A program made the translations under genes and the position numbers. A DNA stretch of 64,000 bases from Fibrobacterota bacterium (lineage in GTDB: Bacteria > Fibrobacterota > Fibrobacteria > UBA11236): assembly GCA_947466585.1 (NCBI GenBank), contig CANIEU010000003.1:124001-188000 (forward strand). Reading direction: 5' to 3'. Under the pieces are notes generated by a model. That model was not told the origin of the DNA. It saw only the letters and a list, made by a program, of their open reading frames with translations, and searched no databases. This document shows, piece by piece, positions 57,525-64,000 of the stretch (the first letter of the stretch is position 1; each line of letters starts with the position of its first letter).

Positions 57525-58817
57525 ATGCGGATACTTCCAGTTTTGATGCTTTGCGGGGCGGCCTTGGTCGCCGCCCAAACCTTCTCCAACGCCACGTCGC
57601 GCGGCGGGGCGGACGTTTTTGATTTCAGGTCTGCCGCCCGCACCTCGGGCGGCGGCTGGCTTGACGACCCCGGCACGGGCACCGGTTCCGGCGGCGGCAG
57701 CAAGGGTTCCCCCCGCAAGGCTTCCGGTTCGGCGGCCAACCGCACGGCCTACCTCGGTTATCAGACCGCGCTTTCGACCTATGTGTACGGCATCGGTGTG
57801 CCGCTTGGCTTGGGTTTCAACGGCCCGCGTGCGCTCATCGCCACGCCGCTTATTGTGGCTCCGCTGGCCTTCGGTGCGCACCTTTCCACCACCGGGAATC
57901 TCGACTTCACCGATGCGCAGGTGAAGGCCTCTTTTTACGCGCCGACCTTGGCCACCTATTCCGCCACGGCGCTCTCGCTGGCCTTCACTCCGCACGCGGG
58001 CGACGGCTATTGCATCGGCTCGTTGATCGGTGCGGCGGCTTATCCCGCCGGTTTGTGGTATGGTTGGCAACTCGCGGATACCTACCGCAGCGAACCGAAG
58101 CGTCTCGATGACAAAATGATGTTCGCCCTCGGCTACGGGTTTCTCGGGTTCGTCACGCCGGTCTTGTATTTCGAGCACCCCAGCCAACACTCCCAAGACA
58201 TTCTCCGCGTCGGGCTGGGACAAAGCGTGGGCATGGCTGCGACCGGTCATTTCATCTCGGACTATTATCGCCCGAGTGGTACGTCTTCTGGCGTTCCGCT
58301 GGGCCTCGCCACGCACGGCGCTCTCGGCGGTTTGGGCGGCATCGCCGTGGCCGCCTATGCCGATGCGTCCAATTCGTGGAGACCTTGGACAGGTGCGGCC
58401 ATCATCGGCTCCGCGTTGGGCGTGACCGAAGGCGTGTATTTCTTCCACGATAGCCGCGACACGCAGGAGCGTTCGCAGTATGCGGCTCTGGGCGCCGCCG
58501 GTGGTGCGATGATGGGGCTCGGCATCCAGATCCTCACCTACAACGGCGACTACTCGGTGTACGGGCAGAAAGTATCGTGGGTCTCCTTCCTGGTGGGCGG
58601 CGCGTTTGCGGGCTATGTCGCGACCTACGCCTTGACCGGTCATCTCACCGAGACCGCCGCGCTTCCCTCGCAGGGTGCGCGCGACCGTGTGGCGGCGAAC
58701 GAAGTTTCGGAGCCGTCGCACTGGGATGTGAATCCGGTTCCCGTCCGCGAGACGGTGCTTTCACGCGGCGAGCCGGCCACACGCTGGAAAGTGCCGGGCG
58801 TGACGTACCGGTTTTAA
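57525..58817 (+). CDS. Exported membrane protein of unknown function, glycine-rich
   Basis: 430 aa. A signal peptide (LPVLMLCGAALVAAQ) is followed by a Gly/Ser-rich segment (GTGTGSGGGSKGSPRK), then many hydrophobic, glycine-rich stretches (YVYGIGVPLGLGFNGPRAL, GYGFLGFVTPVLYFE, IIGSALGVTEGVYFFHD). Could be a multi-spanning or outer-membrane barrel protein; no family recognised. It starts 10 nt after the prolyl isomerase gene and is probably co-transcribed. A perfect TACCGGTT/AACCGGTA hairpin spans its stop codon (58806-58823). Confidence 0.55.
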   Translation: MRILPVLMLCGAALVAAQTFSNATSRGGADVFDFRSAARTSGGGWLDDPGTGTGSGGGSKGSPRKASGSAANRTAYLGYQTALSTYVYGIGVPLGLGFNGPRALIATPLIVAPLAFGAHLSTTGNLDFTDAQVKASFYAPTLATYSATALSLAFTPHAGDGYCIGSLIGAAAYPAGLWYGWQLADTYRSEPKRLDDKMMFALGYGFLGFVTPVLYFEHPSQHSQDILRVGLGQSVGMAATGHFISDYYRPSGTSSGVPLGLATHGALGGLGGIAVAAYADASNSWRPWTGAAIIGSALGVTEGVYFFHDSRDTQERSQYAALGAAGGAMMGLGIQILTYNGDYSVYGQKVSWVSFLVGGAFAGYVATYALTGHLTETAALPSQGARDRVAANEVSEPSHWDVNPVPVRETVLSRGEPATRWKVPGVTYRF

Positions 58818-58912
58818 CCGGTAACCGCGCGGCGCGTCCGTCCGATCCGCTCAACCTGCGGTTTTACACCCCGAATCGTTCGATTTCGCATCGATCTCGG
58901 GCGCTTTGCCCG

Positions 58913-58940
58913 ACAGCTGACGGCTGAAAGCTGACAGCTT
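58913..58940. repeat. Heptanucleotide array (ACAGCTG family)
   Basis: Four consecutive 7-nt units: ACAGCTG, ACGGCTG, AAAGCTG, ACAGCTT. Outer units can pair with each other as the unit is partly palindromic (AGCT). It lies in the 196-nt gap upstream of folE2. Confidence 0.7.
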
Positions 58941-59013
58941 TCCCCAACTTCCTATCTTCTTTCTCCCGCTTCTTTCCCGCCTTTTCGGGAAGATCAACCC
59001 GCGGAAGGCCCCT

Positions 59014-59868
59014 ATGTCCAACACCCCAGAGTCCGCTTCCTCCGCCGCCGGCGCTCCTGCCGGCAAGCCCCTCGTTTCCATCGCCGACGTGCAGGGGTAC
59101 GACGATACCCGCCGCATCGACATCGACAAGGTGGGCATCAAGGATATCAAGCATCCCGTCCGCGTGAAAGACCGCAGCGGCGGCGAGCAACATACCATCG
59201 CAACTTTCAGCATGCTCGTGTACCTGCCCCACAATTTCAAGGGCACGCACATGAGCCGGTTCGTGGAAATCCTCAACCGCCGCGAAAAGGAAATCACCGT
59301 CGAAACCTTCCAACTCATGTTGCCGGAGATGGTGAAGCGCCTCAACAGCGAGTGTGGCGTGCTCGAGATGCGCTTTCCGTATTTTGTGAAAAAGCAAGCG
59401 CCGGTTTCAAAGGTCGAGAGTCTGATGGATTATGACGTGACCTTCATCGGCGAACATCGCAATGGGGCTACCGAGATGACACTGAAAGTGGTCGTGCCTG
59501 TGACCTCGCTGTGCCCTTGCTCCAAGGAAATTTCCGATTACGGGGCGCACAACCAGCGTTCGCATATCACCGTGACCGCGCTGCTCGCAGCCGCACCCAG
59601 CTTCGTTTGGATTGAAGATCTCGTCGATCTCGTCGAATCCATCGCCTCATGCGAGCTGTGGGCCCTGCTCAAGCGCCCCGACGAAAAGTGGGTGACCGAG
59701 CGCGCCTACGAGACCCCGAAATTCGTAGAAGATATGGTTCGCGACGCGGCGCATTTGCTTAACCAGGATGACCGCATTGTGCAGTACACGATCGAGTCGG
59801 AGAACTTCGAGTCGATCCACAATCATTCGGCGTATGCCCTGATTGAGAAGGACAAGAGAACGAAGTAA
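59014..59868 (+). CDS. folE2: GTP cyclohydrolase FolE2
   Basis: 284-aa type IB GTP cyclohydrolase, zinc-independent counterpart of FolE, for folate and queuosine precursors. Signature blocks: [63 protein letters not shown] (with the metal/active Cys) and [38 protein letters not shown] precedes the ATG. Together with the YhhQ transporter (36048) it can feed queuosine synthesis. Confidence 0.95.
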   Translation: MSNTPESASSAAGAPAGKPLVSIADVQGYDDTRRIDIDKVGIKDIKHPVRVKDRSGGEQHTIATFSMLVYLPHNFKGTHMSRFVEILNRREKEITVETFQLMLPEMVKRLNSECGVLEMRFPYFVKKQAPVSKVESLMDYDVTFIGEHRNGATEMTLKVVVPVTSLCPCSKEISDYGAHNQRSHITVTALLAAAPSFVWIEDLVDLVESIASCELWALLKRPDEKWVTERAYETPKFVEDMVRDAAHLLNQDDRIVQYTIESENFESIHNHSAYALIEKDKRTK

Positions 59869-59869
59869 G

Positions 59870-59964
59870 AGGGCGCGTATGACCACGGCGGGGCGTACGC
59901 ACCGCGCTATCTTCGCGGGCGCAGTCCTCACCCCTAACCCCTCTCCAAGCGAGTTGGAGAGGGG
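59870..59964. repeat. Composite repeat: AGGGCGCGT module plus CCCCTCTCCAA palindrome (copy 2)
   Basis: 59870-59915 repeats the module of 54567-54611. CCTCACCCCTAA, CCCCTCTCCAA, loop GCGAG, TTGGAGAGGGG (59927-59964) is the palindrome, in opposite orientation to copy 1. It lies between the convergent folE2 and clpS genes. Confidence 0.8.
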
Positions 59965-59988
59965 AAGGTCATACCTTCGTTCGGTAGC

Positions 59989-60336
59989 CTAGCACCCCTG
60001 CACCTCCGCATTCATCGACGACATCGATTGCGGCAGCCGATGATCCGGCCCGTAGGCACGAACTTTCGAGACCACACCCGTACAGGCCGCGCGCGAGCCG
60101 TAGAACACGATCGTGCGGCCGGTGAGGTCGACTTCGACTGCGCAGCGGAAGGCCTTTTCGCGCGTGAGCCCGCAGGCCTGGGAGAGCATTTCCACCACGT
60201 AGTCGTAGGTATGCTCCTCGTCATTATACAGGATCACCTTGCACGAGCGAGCCGCCCGCGTTTCGGTTTGCGTCTCGGTGTCTTGCTCCGAGTTCGGAGA
60301 CGGCTCACCGGGGCCGTGGTTCGCGCTGGAGTTCAT
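59989..60336 (-). CDS. clpS: ATP-dependent Clp protease adaptor ClpS
   Basis: 115 aa. ARSCKVILYNDEEHTYDYVVEMLSQACGLTREKAFRCAVEVDLTGRTIVFYG is the ClpS core, which hands N-degron substrates to ClpA. The N-terminal tail is longer than usual and Ser/Thr/Glu-rich; the C-terminus extends past the core with SSMNAEVQGC. No clpA is adjacent. It follows the unknown gene at 60369-60875 on the same strand by 32 nt. Confidence 0.9.
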   Translation of the reverse strand: MNSSANHGPGEPSPNSEQDTETQTETRAARSCKVILYNDEEHTYDYVVEMLSQACGLTREKAFRCAVEVDLTGRTIVFYGSRAACTGVVSKVRAYGPDHRLPQSMSSMNAEVQGC

Positions 60337-60368
60337 CGTGTCCTCACCGCGTCACGCGTGCTGGTTAT

Positions 60369-60875
60369 TCATCGTGACATCACCTTGCCCCAAAAATACG
60401 TCCAAGCCTTTTCCTGTTCCCCGGCGGGAAAGGCGTGGTTCCCGCCGAAGAGGAGGTCGAGGTATTCGTTGATCACCGCGCAGGTTTGTCGCAGAAAAAA
60501 CGCCTGCCGGCTTTGCACGAAGGCGAGGTCGTCGAGCGTGTTCACCGGAAGGTAGAGTTCGAGCGGATTGAATTGCCGGGCGCCTTCGGGAAGGGCGAGT
60601 ACGGAGCGGTAGTAGCGGGCGAAGAATTCGTCGACGAGGGGGCGGTTGTCTTCTTCGTGGTCGCCCATGAGCTTGGCGAACAGGGATTCGCCGCGGCCGG
60701 TGCATTTGAGGAGCTGGATGAGGAGTCCGAGTGCGGCTTCGTCGACCCTGCGGGCCAGTTGCAGAAGCTCGCGCGGGGAGAGGGCGGCCAAATCCTCCAC
60801 ACTGCGAAGGCGCGGGCCGCGGCGCAGTCCCGACAAGTAGGCCAGCATCATGTTTTGATGCTCTTCGGAAAGCAC
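60369..60875 (-). CDS. Hypothetical soluble protein upstream of clpS
   Basis: 168 aa from GTG 60875, 9 nt after AAGGA; an ATG at 60959 would add 28 low-complexity residues. Helical and charged: LSPRELLQLARRVDEAALGLLIQLLKC, PLVDEFFARYYRSVLALPEGARQFNPLELYLPVNTLDDLAFVQSRQAFFLRQ. No signal peptide, membrane helix or known motif. Co-directional with clpS, so possibly linked to proteolysis; that link is only positional. Confidence 0.6.
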   Translation of the reverse strand: MLSEEHQNMMLAYLSGLRRGPRLRSVEDLAALSPRELLQLARRVDEAALGLLIQLLKCTGRGESLFAKLMGDHEEDNRPLVDEFFARYYRSVLALPEGARQFNPLELYLPVNTLDDLAFVQSRQAFFLRQTCAVINEYLDLLFGGNHAFPAGEQEKAWTYFWGKVMSR

Positions 60876-61023
60876 GTTAGGGGATCCTTGGGGTGGTTCC
60901 GTTGCAGTGGGGAATATAGACGAAAGGAAGCGCTCTCTTCCCCTGCCCGGTTCCCCCATTTTTTAAGATTCTTATACGGCCGGTCACCGGCCCCTCGTTT
61001 TCCCTGAATTCTGGAGATTTCTC

Positions 61024-61407
61024 ATGTCCGTTCAATGTCCCAAGTGTTCGACCGCGATGGAAGCCGTTGAGTTTTCCGGCATCACCGTAGAGCGTTGCGT
61101 TGCATGCAAGGGCATCTGGTTCGACGGGACGGCGCACCGCGACCTCAAGAAGATCAAGGGTTCCGAAGCCATCGATACCGGATCGGCGGAAGTGGGGAAG
61201 GAGTTCGACAAAATGACGGGCGTGGCCTGCCCCGTTTGCGGCGTGGCGATGGACCGTAAGCCCGACACGTATCAGCCCCACATTCATTTCGATGTCTGCC
61301 CCGTTTCGCACGGCGTGTTTTTCGATGCGGGAGAATTCCGCGATTTCGTGAAGGAAGACTTCGGCGATTTCTTCCGGGATCTGCTGGTCAAGAACCCGAA
61401 AAACTAA
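61024..61407 (+). CDS. Double zf-TFIIB zinc-ribbon protein
   Basis: 127 aa with two zinc-binding repeats: CPKCSTAMEAVEFSGITVERCVACKGIWFDGTAHRDL (5-41) and CPVCGVAMDRKP followed by FDVCPVSHGVFFDAGEFRDF. Each has CPxC and a second Cys pair or Cys-His before the W/FFD-GE/H pattern of the zf-TFIIB family. Cytoplasmic; function unknown but probably nucleic-acid or protein binding. Ten bases before argH, so likely co-transcribed. Confidence 0.87.
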   Translation: MSVQCPKCSTAMEAVEFSGITVERCVACKGIWFDGTAHRDLKKIKGSEAIDTGSAEVGKEFDKMTGVACPVCGVAMDRKPDTYQPHIHFDVCPVSHGVFFDAGEFRDFVKEDFGDFFRDLLVKNPKN

Positions 61408-61416
61408 GGCTATTCC

Positions 61417-62904
61417 ATGACCCGCAAATCCTCCATGACCCCGTCCCGCAAGAGCATTCCCGCAGCGTCTCGAAAAAAGGCGAAGCCCGCGCAGACCTCG
61501 ACCATCCCTTCCTCCGGTTCGAAGGGTAAGGTTTCGGCAATGTGGGCCGGGCGTTTCTCGGGCGGCATGTCGCCCGCGATGGAAAAGTTGTCGGTGAGCC
61601 TGCACTTCGATAAGAAGTTGTATCGCGAAGACATCGAGGGTAGCGTGGCGCATGCGCACGGGTTGTTCGCGGCCAAGGTGCTGACGGCATCGGAACGCGA
61701 CCGCATGATCGCGGCACTCAAGGGGATTCAGGCCGACATCGCCGCGGGCAAGGCGTTGTTCTCGCCTTCGGATGAAGACATCCACATGGCGGTGGAGCGG
61801 ATCCTCACCGACCGCATCGGCGGTTTGGGGAAGAAGCTGCACACGGGCCGCAGCCGCAACGATCAGGTGGCGACCGACTTCCGCCTTTACGTGATGCGCC
61901 GCGCCGAGGCGCTGGTAGGTCGCGTGGAAGATCTGCAGCGCGCGCTGCTGGAAAAAGCGAAGCAGTATAAGAAAGACATCATGCCCGGCTACACGCACGT
62001 GCAGCAGGCGCAGCCGATTCTGATCGCGCACTATTTGCTTTCGTTCTTCTTTGCGCTGGAGCGCGACAAGTCGCGTTTGCGTCACGCGTGGTGGTCCGCC
62101 GGCGAGATGCCTCTCGGGTCGGGCGCGCTGGCAGGCTCGGCGTTCCCGTACAAGCGCGAGATGGTGGCGGAGCGTCTGGGATTCCCGGCGGTATCGCGCA
62201 ACAGCATCGACGCCACGGCCCATCGCGATTTTGCGTTGGAGTTTTTGGGTTCGCTGGGTTGCCTGGGTGTTTTGCTCAGCAGTTACGCAGAGGATTTTGT
62301 GATTTGGTCGACCTCGGAGTTCGGTTATGTGAAGCTGGGCGAGGCCTACACTTCGGGTTCGAGTATGATGCCGCAGAAACGGAACCCTGATTCGATGGAA
62401 TTGATCCGGGGCAAGGCGGGCCGCTTGATGGGCGCGTACGCGCGCCTGTTTACAGTGCTCAAGGGTCTGCCGCATGGGTACGACCGTGATCTGCAGGAAG
62501 ACAAAGAGCCTGTGTTCGATGCGGTCGAAACGGCTTCGGTATGCTTGCAGGTGATGGCCGAGGCGATCGAGTCGCTGACGTTCGATACGAAAAAGATCTT
62601 GACGCGCATGCAACCCGCTTTGCTCGCGACCGACCTCGCCGACATTCTGGTGGAGAAGGGCGTTCCTTTCCGCGACGCGCATCACATTGTGGGGCGCCTC
62701 GTGGGCGAGGCGGAGAAGAAGGGCGTTTCCTTCCTCGAACTGCCTGCGGAGTCGTGGAAGGCCGTGCCCGACGCGGCGGCGGTGAAGAAGCTGCTGACCT
62801 TCGCGTTTTCGGTGGAGCGCCGCAACATCCAGGGCGGTACGGGTAGCAAGTCCGTGACGGCGCAGCTCAAGGAAGCGGAGAAGATGTTGAAACGCGTGGG
62901 GTAG
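61417..62904 (+). CDS. argH: Argininosuccinate lyase
   Basis: 495 aa. Splits argininosuccinate into arginine and fumarate. MWAGRFSGGMSPAMEKLSVSLHFDKKLYREDIEGSVAHA, HTGRSRNDQVATDFRLY, MPGYTHVQQAQPI, AHRDFALEFLGSL and the signature GSSMMPQKRNPDSMELIRGKAGRLMG follow the fumarase/ASL superfamily order. The first 41 residues are an unusual Lys/Ser/Pro-rich extension; the typical start would be near residue 42 (MWAGRF), which is also ATG but lacks a clear ribosome-binding site. Confidence 0.95.
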   Translation: MTRKSSMTPSRKSIPAASRKKAKPAQTSTIPSSGSKGKVSAMWAGRFSGGMSPAMEKLSVSLHFDKKLYREDIEGSVAHAHGLFAAKVLTASERDRMIAALKGIQADIAAGKALFSPSDEDIHMAVERILTDRIGGLGKKLHTGRSRNDQVATDFRLYVMRRAEALVGRVEDLQRALLEKAKQYKKDIMPGYTHVQQAQPILIAHYLLSFFFALERDKSRLRHAWWSAGEMPLGSGALAGSAFPYKREMVAERLGFPAVSRNSIDATAHRDFALEFLGSLGCLGVLLSSYAEDFVIWSTSEFGYVKLGEAYTSGSSMMPQKRNPDSMELIRGKAGRLMGAYARLFTVLKGLPHGYDRDLQEDKEPVFDAVETASVCLQVMAEAIESLTFDTKKILTRMQPALLATDLADILVEKGVPFRDAHHIVGRLVGEAEKKGVSFLELPAESWKAVPDAAAVKKLLTFAFSVERRNIQGGTGSKSVTAQLKEAEKMLKRVG

Positions 62905-62931
62905 GGCGAAGTCGGCGTTCGAAATCAAGTG

Positions 62932-62994
62932 TTGAGAGCGGCATAAAAAAAGGCGGTCGCGAGGAGCGATCGCCTTTTTTTATGCCGCTCTCAA
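62932..62994. terminator. Very long bidirectional terminator (29-bp stem)
   Basis: 62932-62960 and 62966-62994 are complementary over 29 nt with a single G-T pair, around a GAGGA loop. The stem contains AAAAAAAGGCG/CGCCTTTTTTT, giving a T-run on both strands, and continues outward with TTGAGAGCGGCAT/ATGCCGCTCTCAA. It separates the convergent argH and transporter genes. Confidence 0.93.
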
Positions 62995-63042
62995 ATCGAC
63001 CTTTGCGAAAGGGGCAGGTCTTTCGAATCCCCACATTGAATC

Positions 63043-63480
63043 TCACCGCTTGCTCAATCCAAAAAACGCGATCGACACGGTCGCCGCGACGATGCTCAGT
63101 ACGCCGTAGAGGTTGATGCCCTCTCGCAAAATCCAGAGGCTCAGTACTAACGTCGTCAAAATCATCGACGTCATCACGAACAGCGTATAGTACGACGTGC
63201 CGAAGCGGCTGTAGAGCAGGTAAAAGCCCAGGAAGGTCATGAACATTCCGATGCCCGCGAGCGCCATCCAACCGCCGCTGCGGCGGATGAATTCCATCGA
63301 CCCGCGCGGCCCGAACAGCAGCCAACCCGTGAGAAAAAGCGTCAGGCTCACCGTCATGGCGCCCGCGGTGAAGGTCAGCGGATTGGGCGAGGGGCCCGAC
63401 TTGCGGCTGCCCAGCACGAAGAAGACATTGCCAAGGGCGGCGAACAGTGCGAAGGAAAGGGAGATGAGGAATCGGTTCAT
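63043..63480 (-). CDS. EamA-like (DMT superfamily) single-domain transporter
   Basis: 145-aa inner-membrane protein with about five helices, half the usual EamA length: LISLSFALFAALGNVFFVLGSRKSG, FTAGAMTVSLTLFLTGWLLFGPRG, MALAGIGMFMTFLGFYLLYSRFGTSYYTLFVMTSMILTTLVLSLWILREGINLYGVLSIVAATVSIAFFGLS. Works as an oligomer in related proteins. Substrate unknown. Confidence 0.8.
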   Translation of the reverse strand: MNRFLISLSFALFAALGNVFFVLGSRKSGPSPNPLTFTAGAMTVSLTLFLTGWLLFGPRGSMEFIRRSGGWMALAGIGMFMTFLGFYLLYSRFGTSYYTLFVMTSMILTTLVLSLWILREGINLYGVLSIVAATVSIAFFGLSKR

Positions 63481-63661
63481 AGGGGAAATTTAGCTGTCCA
63501 AGTCGGCTGCCCGTGGTCCGAAACGGGGCAATTCGCGCGGGTTGAGTCGGGGAAGTGCCCGTCGCAGCCGGGTCTGCGAAGGCGCTCTCGATCTGCGTGC
63601 TCCGGTGCTACATTTAGGCCCCTAAAATCACGATTTCCCCCGATTTTCCGGAGTCTTCGCT

Positions 63662-64000
63662 ATGTCCTTCGACCCGCAGGCCCAGCAGCTCAACGACGCC
63701 ATTTCCGCTACGCACCCGCAGGTGCTCGACATGCTTTCGCAACGCGGCAAGGCGATTTATTTCCCCAAGTTGGGTGTGTTGTCGCAATCGGCCGAAGCGC
63801 AAGGCAAAAACATCAACGCCACCATCGGCATCGCACTTGAAGAAGACGGGAGCCCGTTGGTGCTGCCGAGCTTGGCAGATGCGATCAAGTTGCCGAAGGC
63901 CAGCGCTTTCACCTACGCGCCGAGCCCCGGCCGTCCCGACCTGCGCAAGCTCTGGAAGGAAATGATCCTGCAAAAGAGTCCGTCGCTGGCGGGCAAGCCG
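63662..64000 (+). CDS. Class I/II PLP-dependent aminotransferase, 3' truncated by the window edge
   Basis: The frame from ATG 63662 (8 nt after CCGGAG) is open to the window end: 113 codons. It begins MSFDPQAQQLNDAISATHPQ and contains GVLSQSAEAQGKNINATIGIALEEDG and FTYAPSPGRPDLRKLWKEMILQKSPSLAGKP, typical of the first part of a fold-type I aminotransferase where the TIGIA and YAPSPGRPDLRK segments form the substrate-binding arm. The PLP-lysine lies beyond the edge. The amino-acid specificity cannot be told. Confidence 0.78.
   Translation, partial: MSFDPQAQQLNDAISATHPQVLDMLSQRGKAIYFPKLGVLSQSAEAQGKNINATIGIALEEDGSPLVLPSLADAIKLPKASAFTYAPSPGRPDLRKLWKEMILQKSPSLAGKP

Overview
The window is GC-rich, gene-dense chromosomal DNA with almost no signs of mobile DNA: no insertion sequences, phage genes, CRISPR arrays, rRNA or tRNA genes were seen. 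Signal peptides, lipoboxes, an outer-membrane barrel candidate, a heptosyltransferase-like GT9 enzyme and an acyltransferase point to a diderm (Gram-negative) bacterium. C-terminal domains on two exported enzymes that resemble type IX secretion sorting domains, and a cyclophilin-FKBP fusion, suggest the FCB side of the tree (Fibrobacterota or a neighbour). That placement is an inference, not proven.

Layout. 1-9.5 kb: the 3' end of a MurA-type gene, a ParA ATPase, the rpsF-rpsR-rplI ribosomal operon with a strong terminator, a 351-bp inverted-repeat element, dapB, a Tat-exported intradiol dioxygenase, two related exported membrane proteins, and a divergent sbtA-sbtB bicarbonate transporter/PII-like pair. 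9.5-14.4 kb: leuA preceded by what looks like a complete leucine attenuator, with rapA overlapping leuA. 14.4-25 kb: a lipoprotein with a possible clan CD protease fold and its small membrane partner, a low-molecular-weight phosphatase, and trp genes (trpE, trpG, trpD, then trpC further on) split by a five-gene opposite-strand block that includes hicAB; then a secreted subtilase.

25-34 kb: gamma-carbonic anhydrase, glutamine cyclotransferase, a metal-uptake cluster (outer-membrane protein, ZnuA, ZnuB, without an adjacent ZnuC) and a complete BtuFCD/FecBCD-type ABC system, then a GT9 glycosyltransferase. 34-46.6 kb: DNA/RNA maintenance (ogt, rlmN, rnhA, a DnaQ-like exonuclease, mutM), queuosine-precursor transport, a MetX-MetW fusion, a beta-CASP nuclease, an ArsR/SRPBCC cluster and a cysteine desulfurase. 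46.6-64 kb: YceI with a four-helix membrane protein, an esterase, bioB, hisH-hisF, prfB with its programmed frameshift, lysS, a dual-family prolyl isomerase, folE2, clpS, argH and the 5' end of an aminotransferase.

The most unusual layer is intergenic. At least eight gaps hold short degenerate tandem arrays whose period is 7, 8, 9 or 10 nt and whose unit differs from site to site; four of these sites are arranged as inverted arms. A second layer of dispersed palindromes (three CCTCTCC/GGAGAGG hairpins, a 30-nt perfect palindrome, an 18-bp inverted repeat in the trp operon) accompanies them. Several genes (dapB, the leu leader peptide, the gamma-carbonic anhydrase, the beta-CASP nuclease, prfB) have a -10-like hexamer 6-8 nt before ATG and no Shine-Dalgarno, which fits leaderless transcripts.
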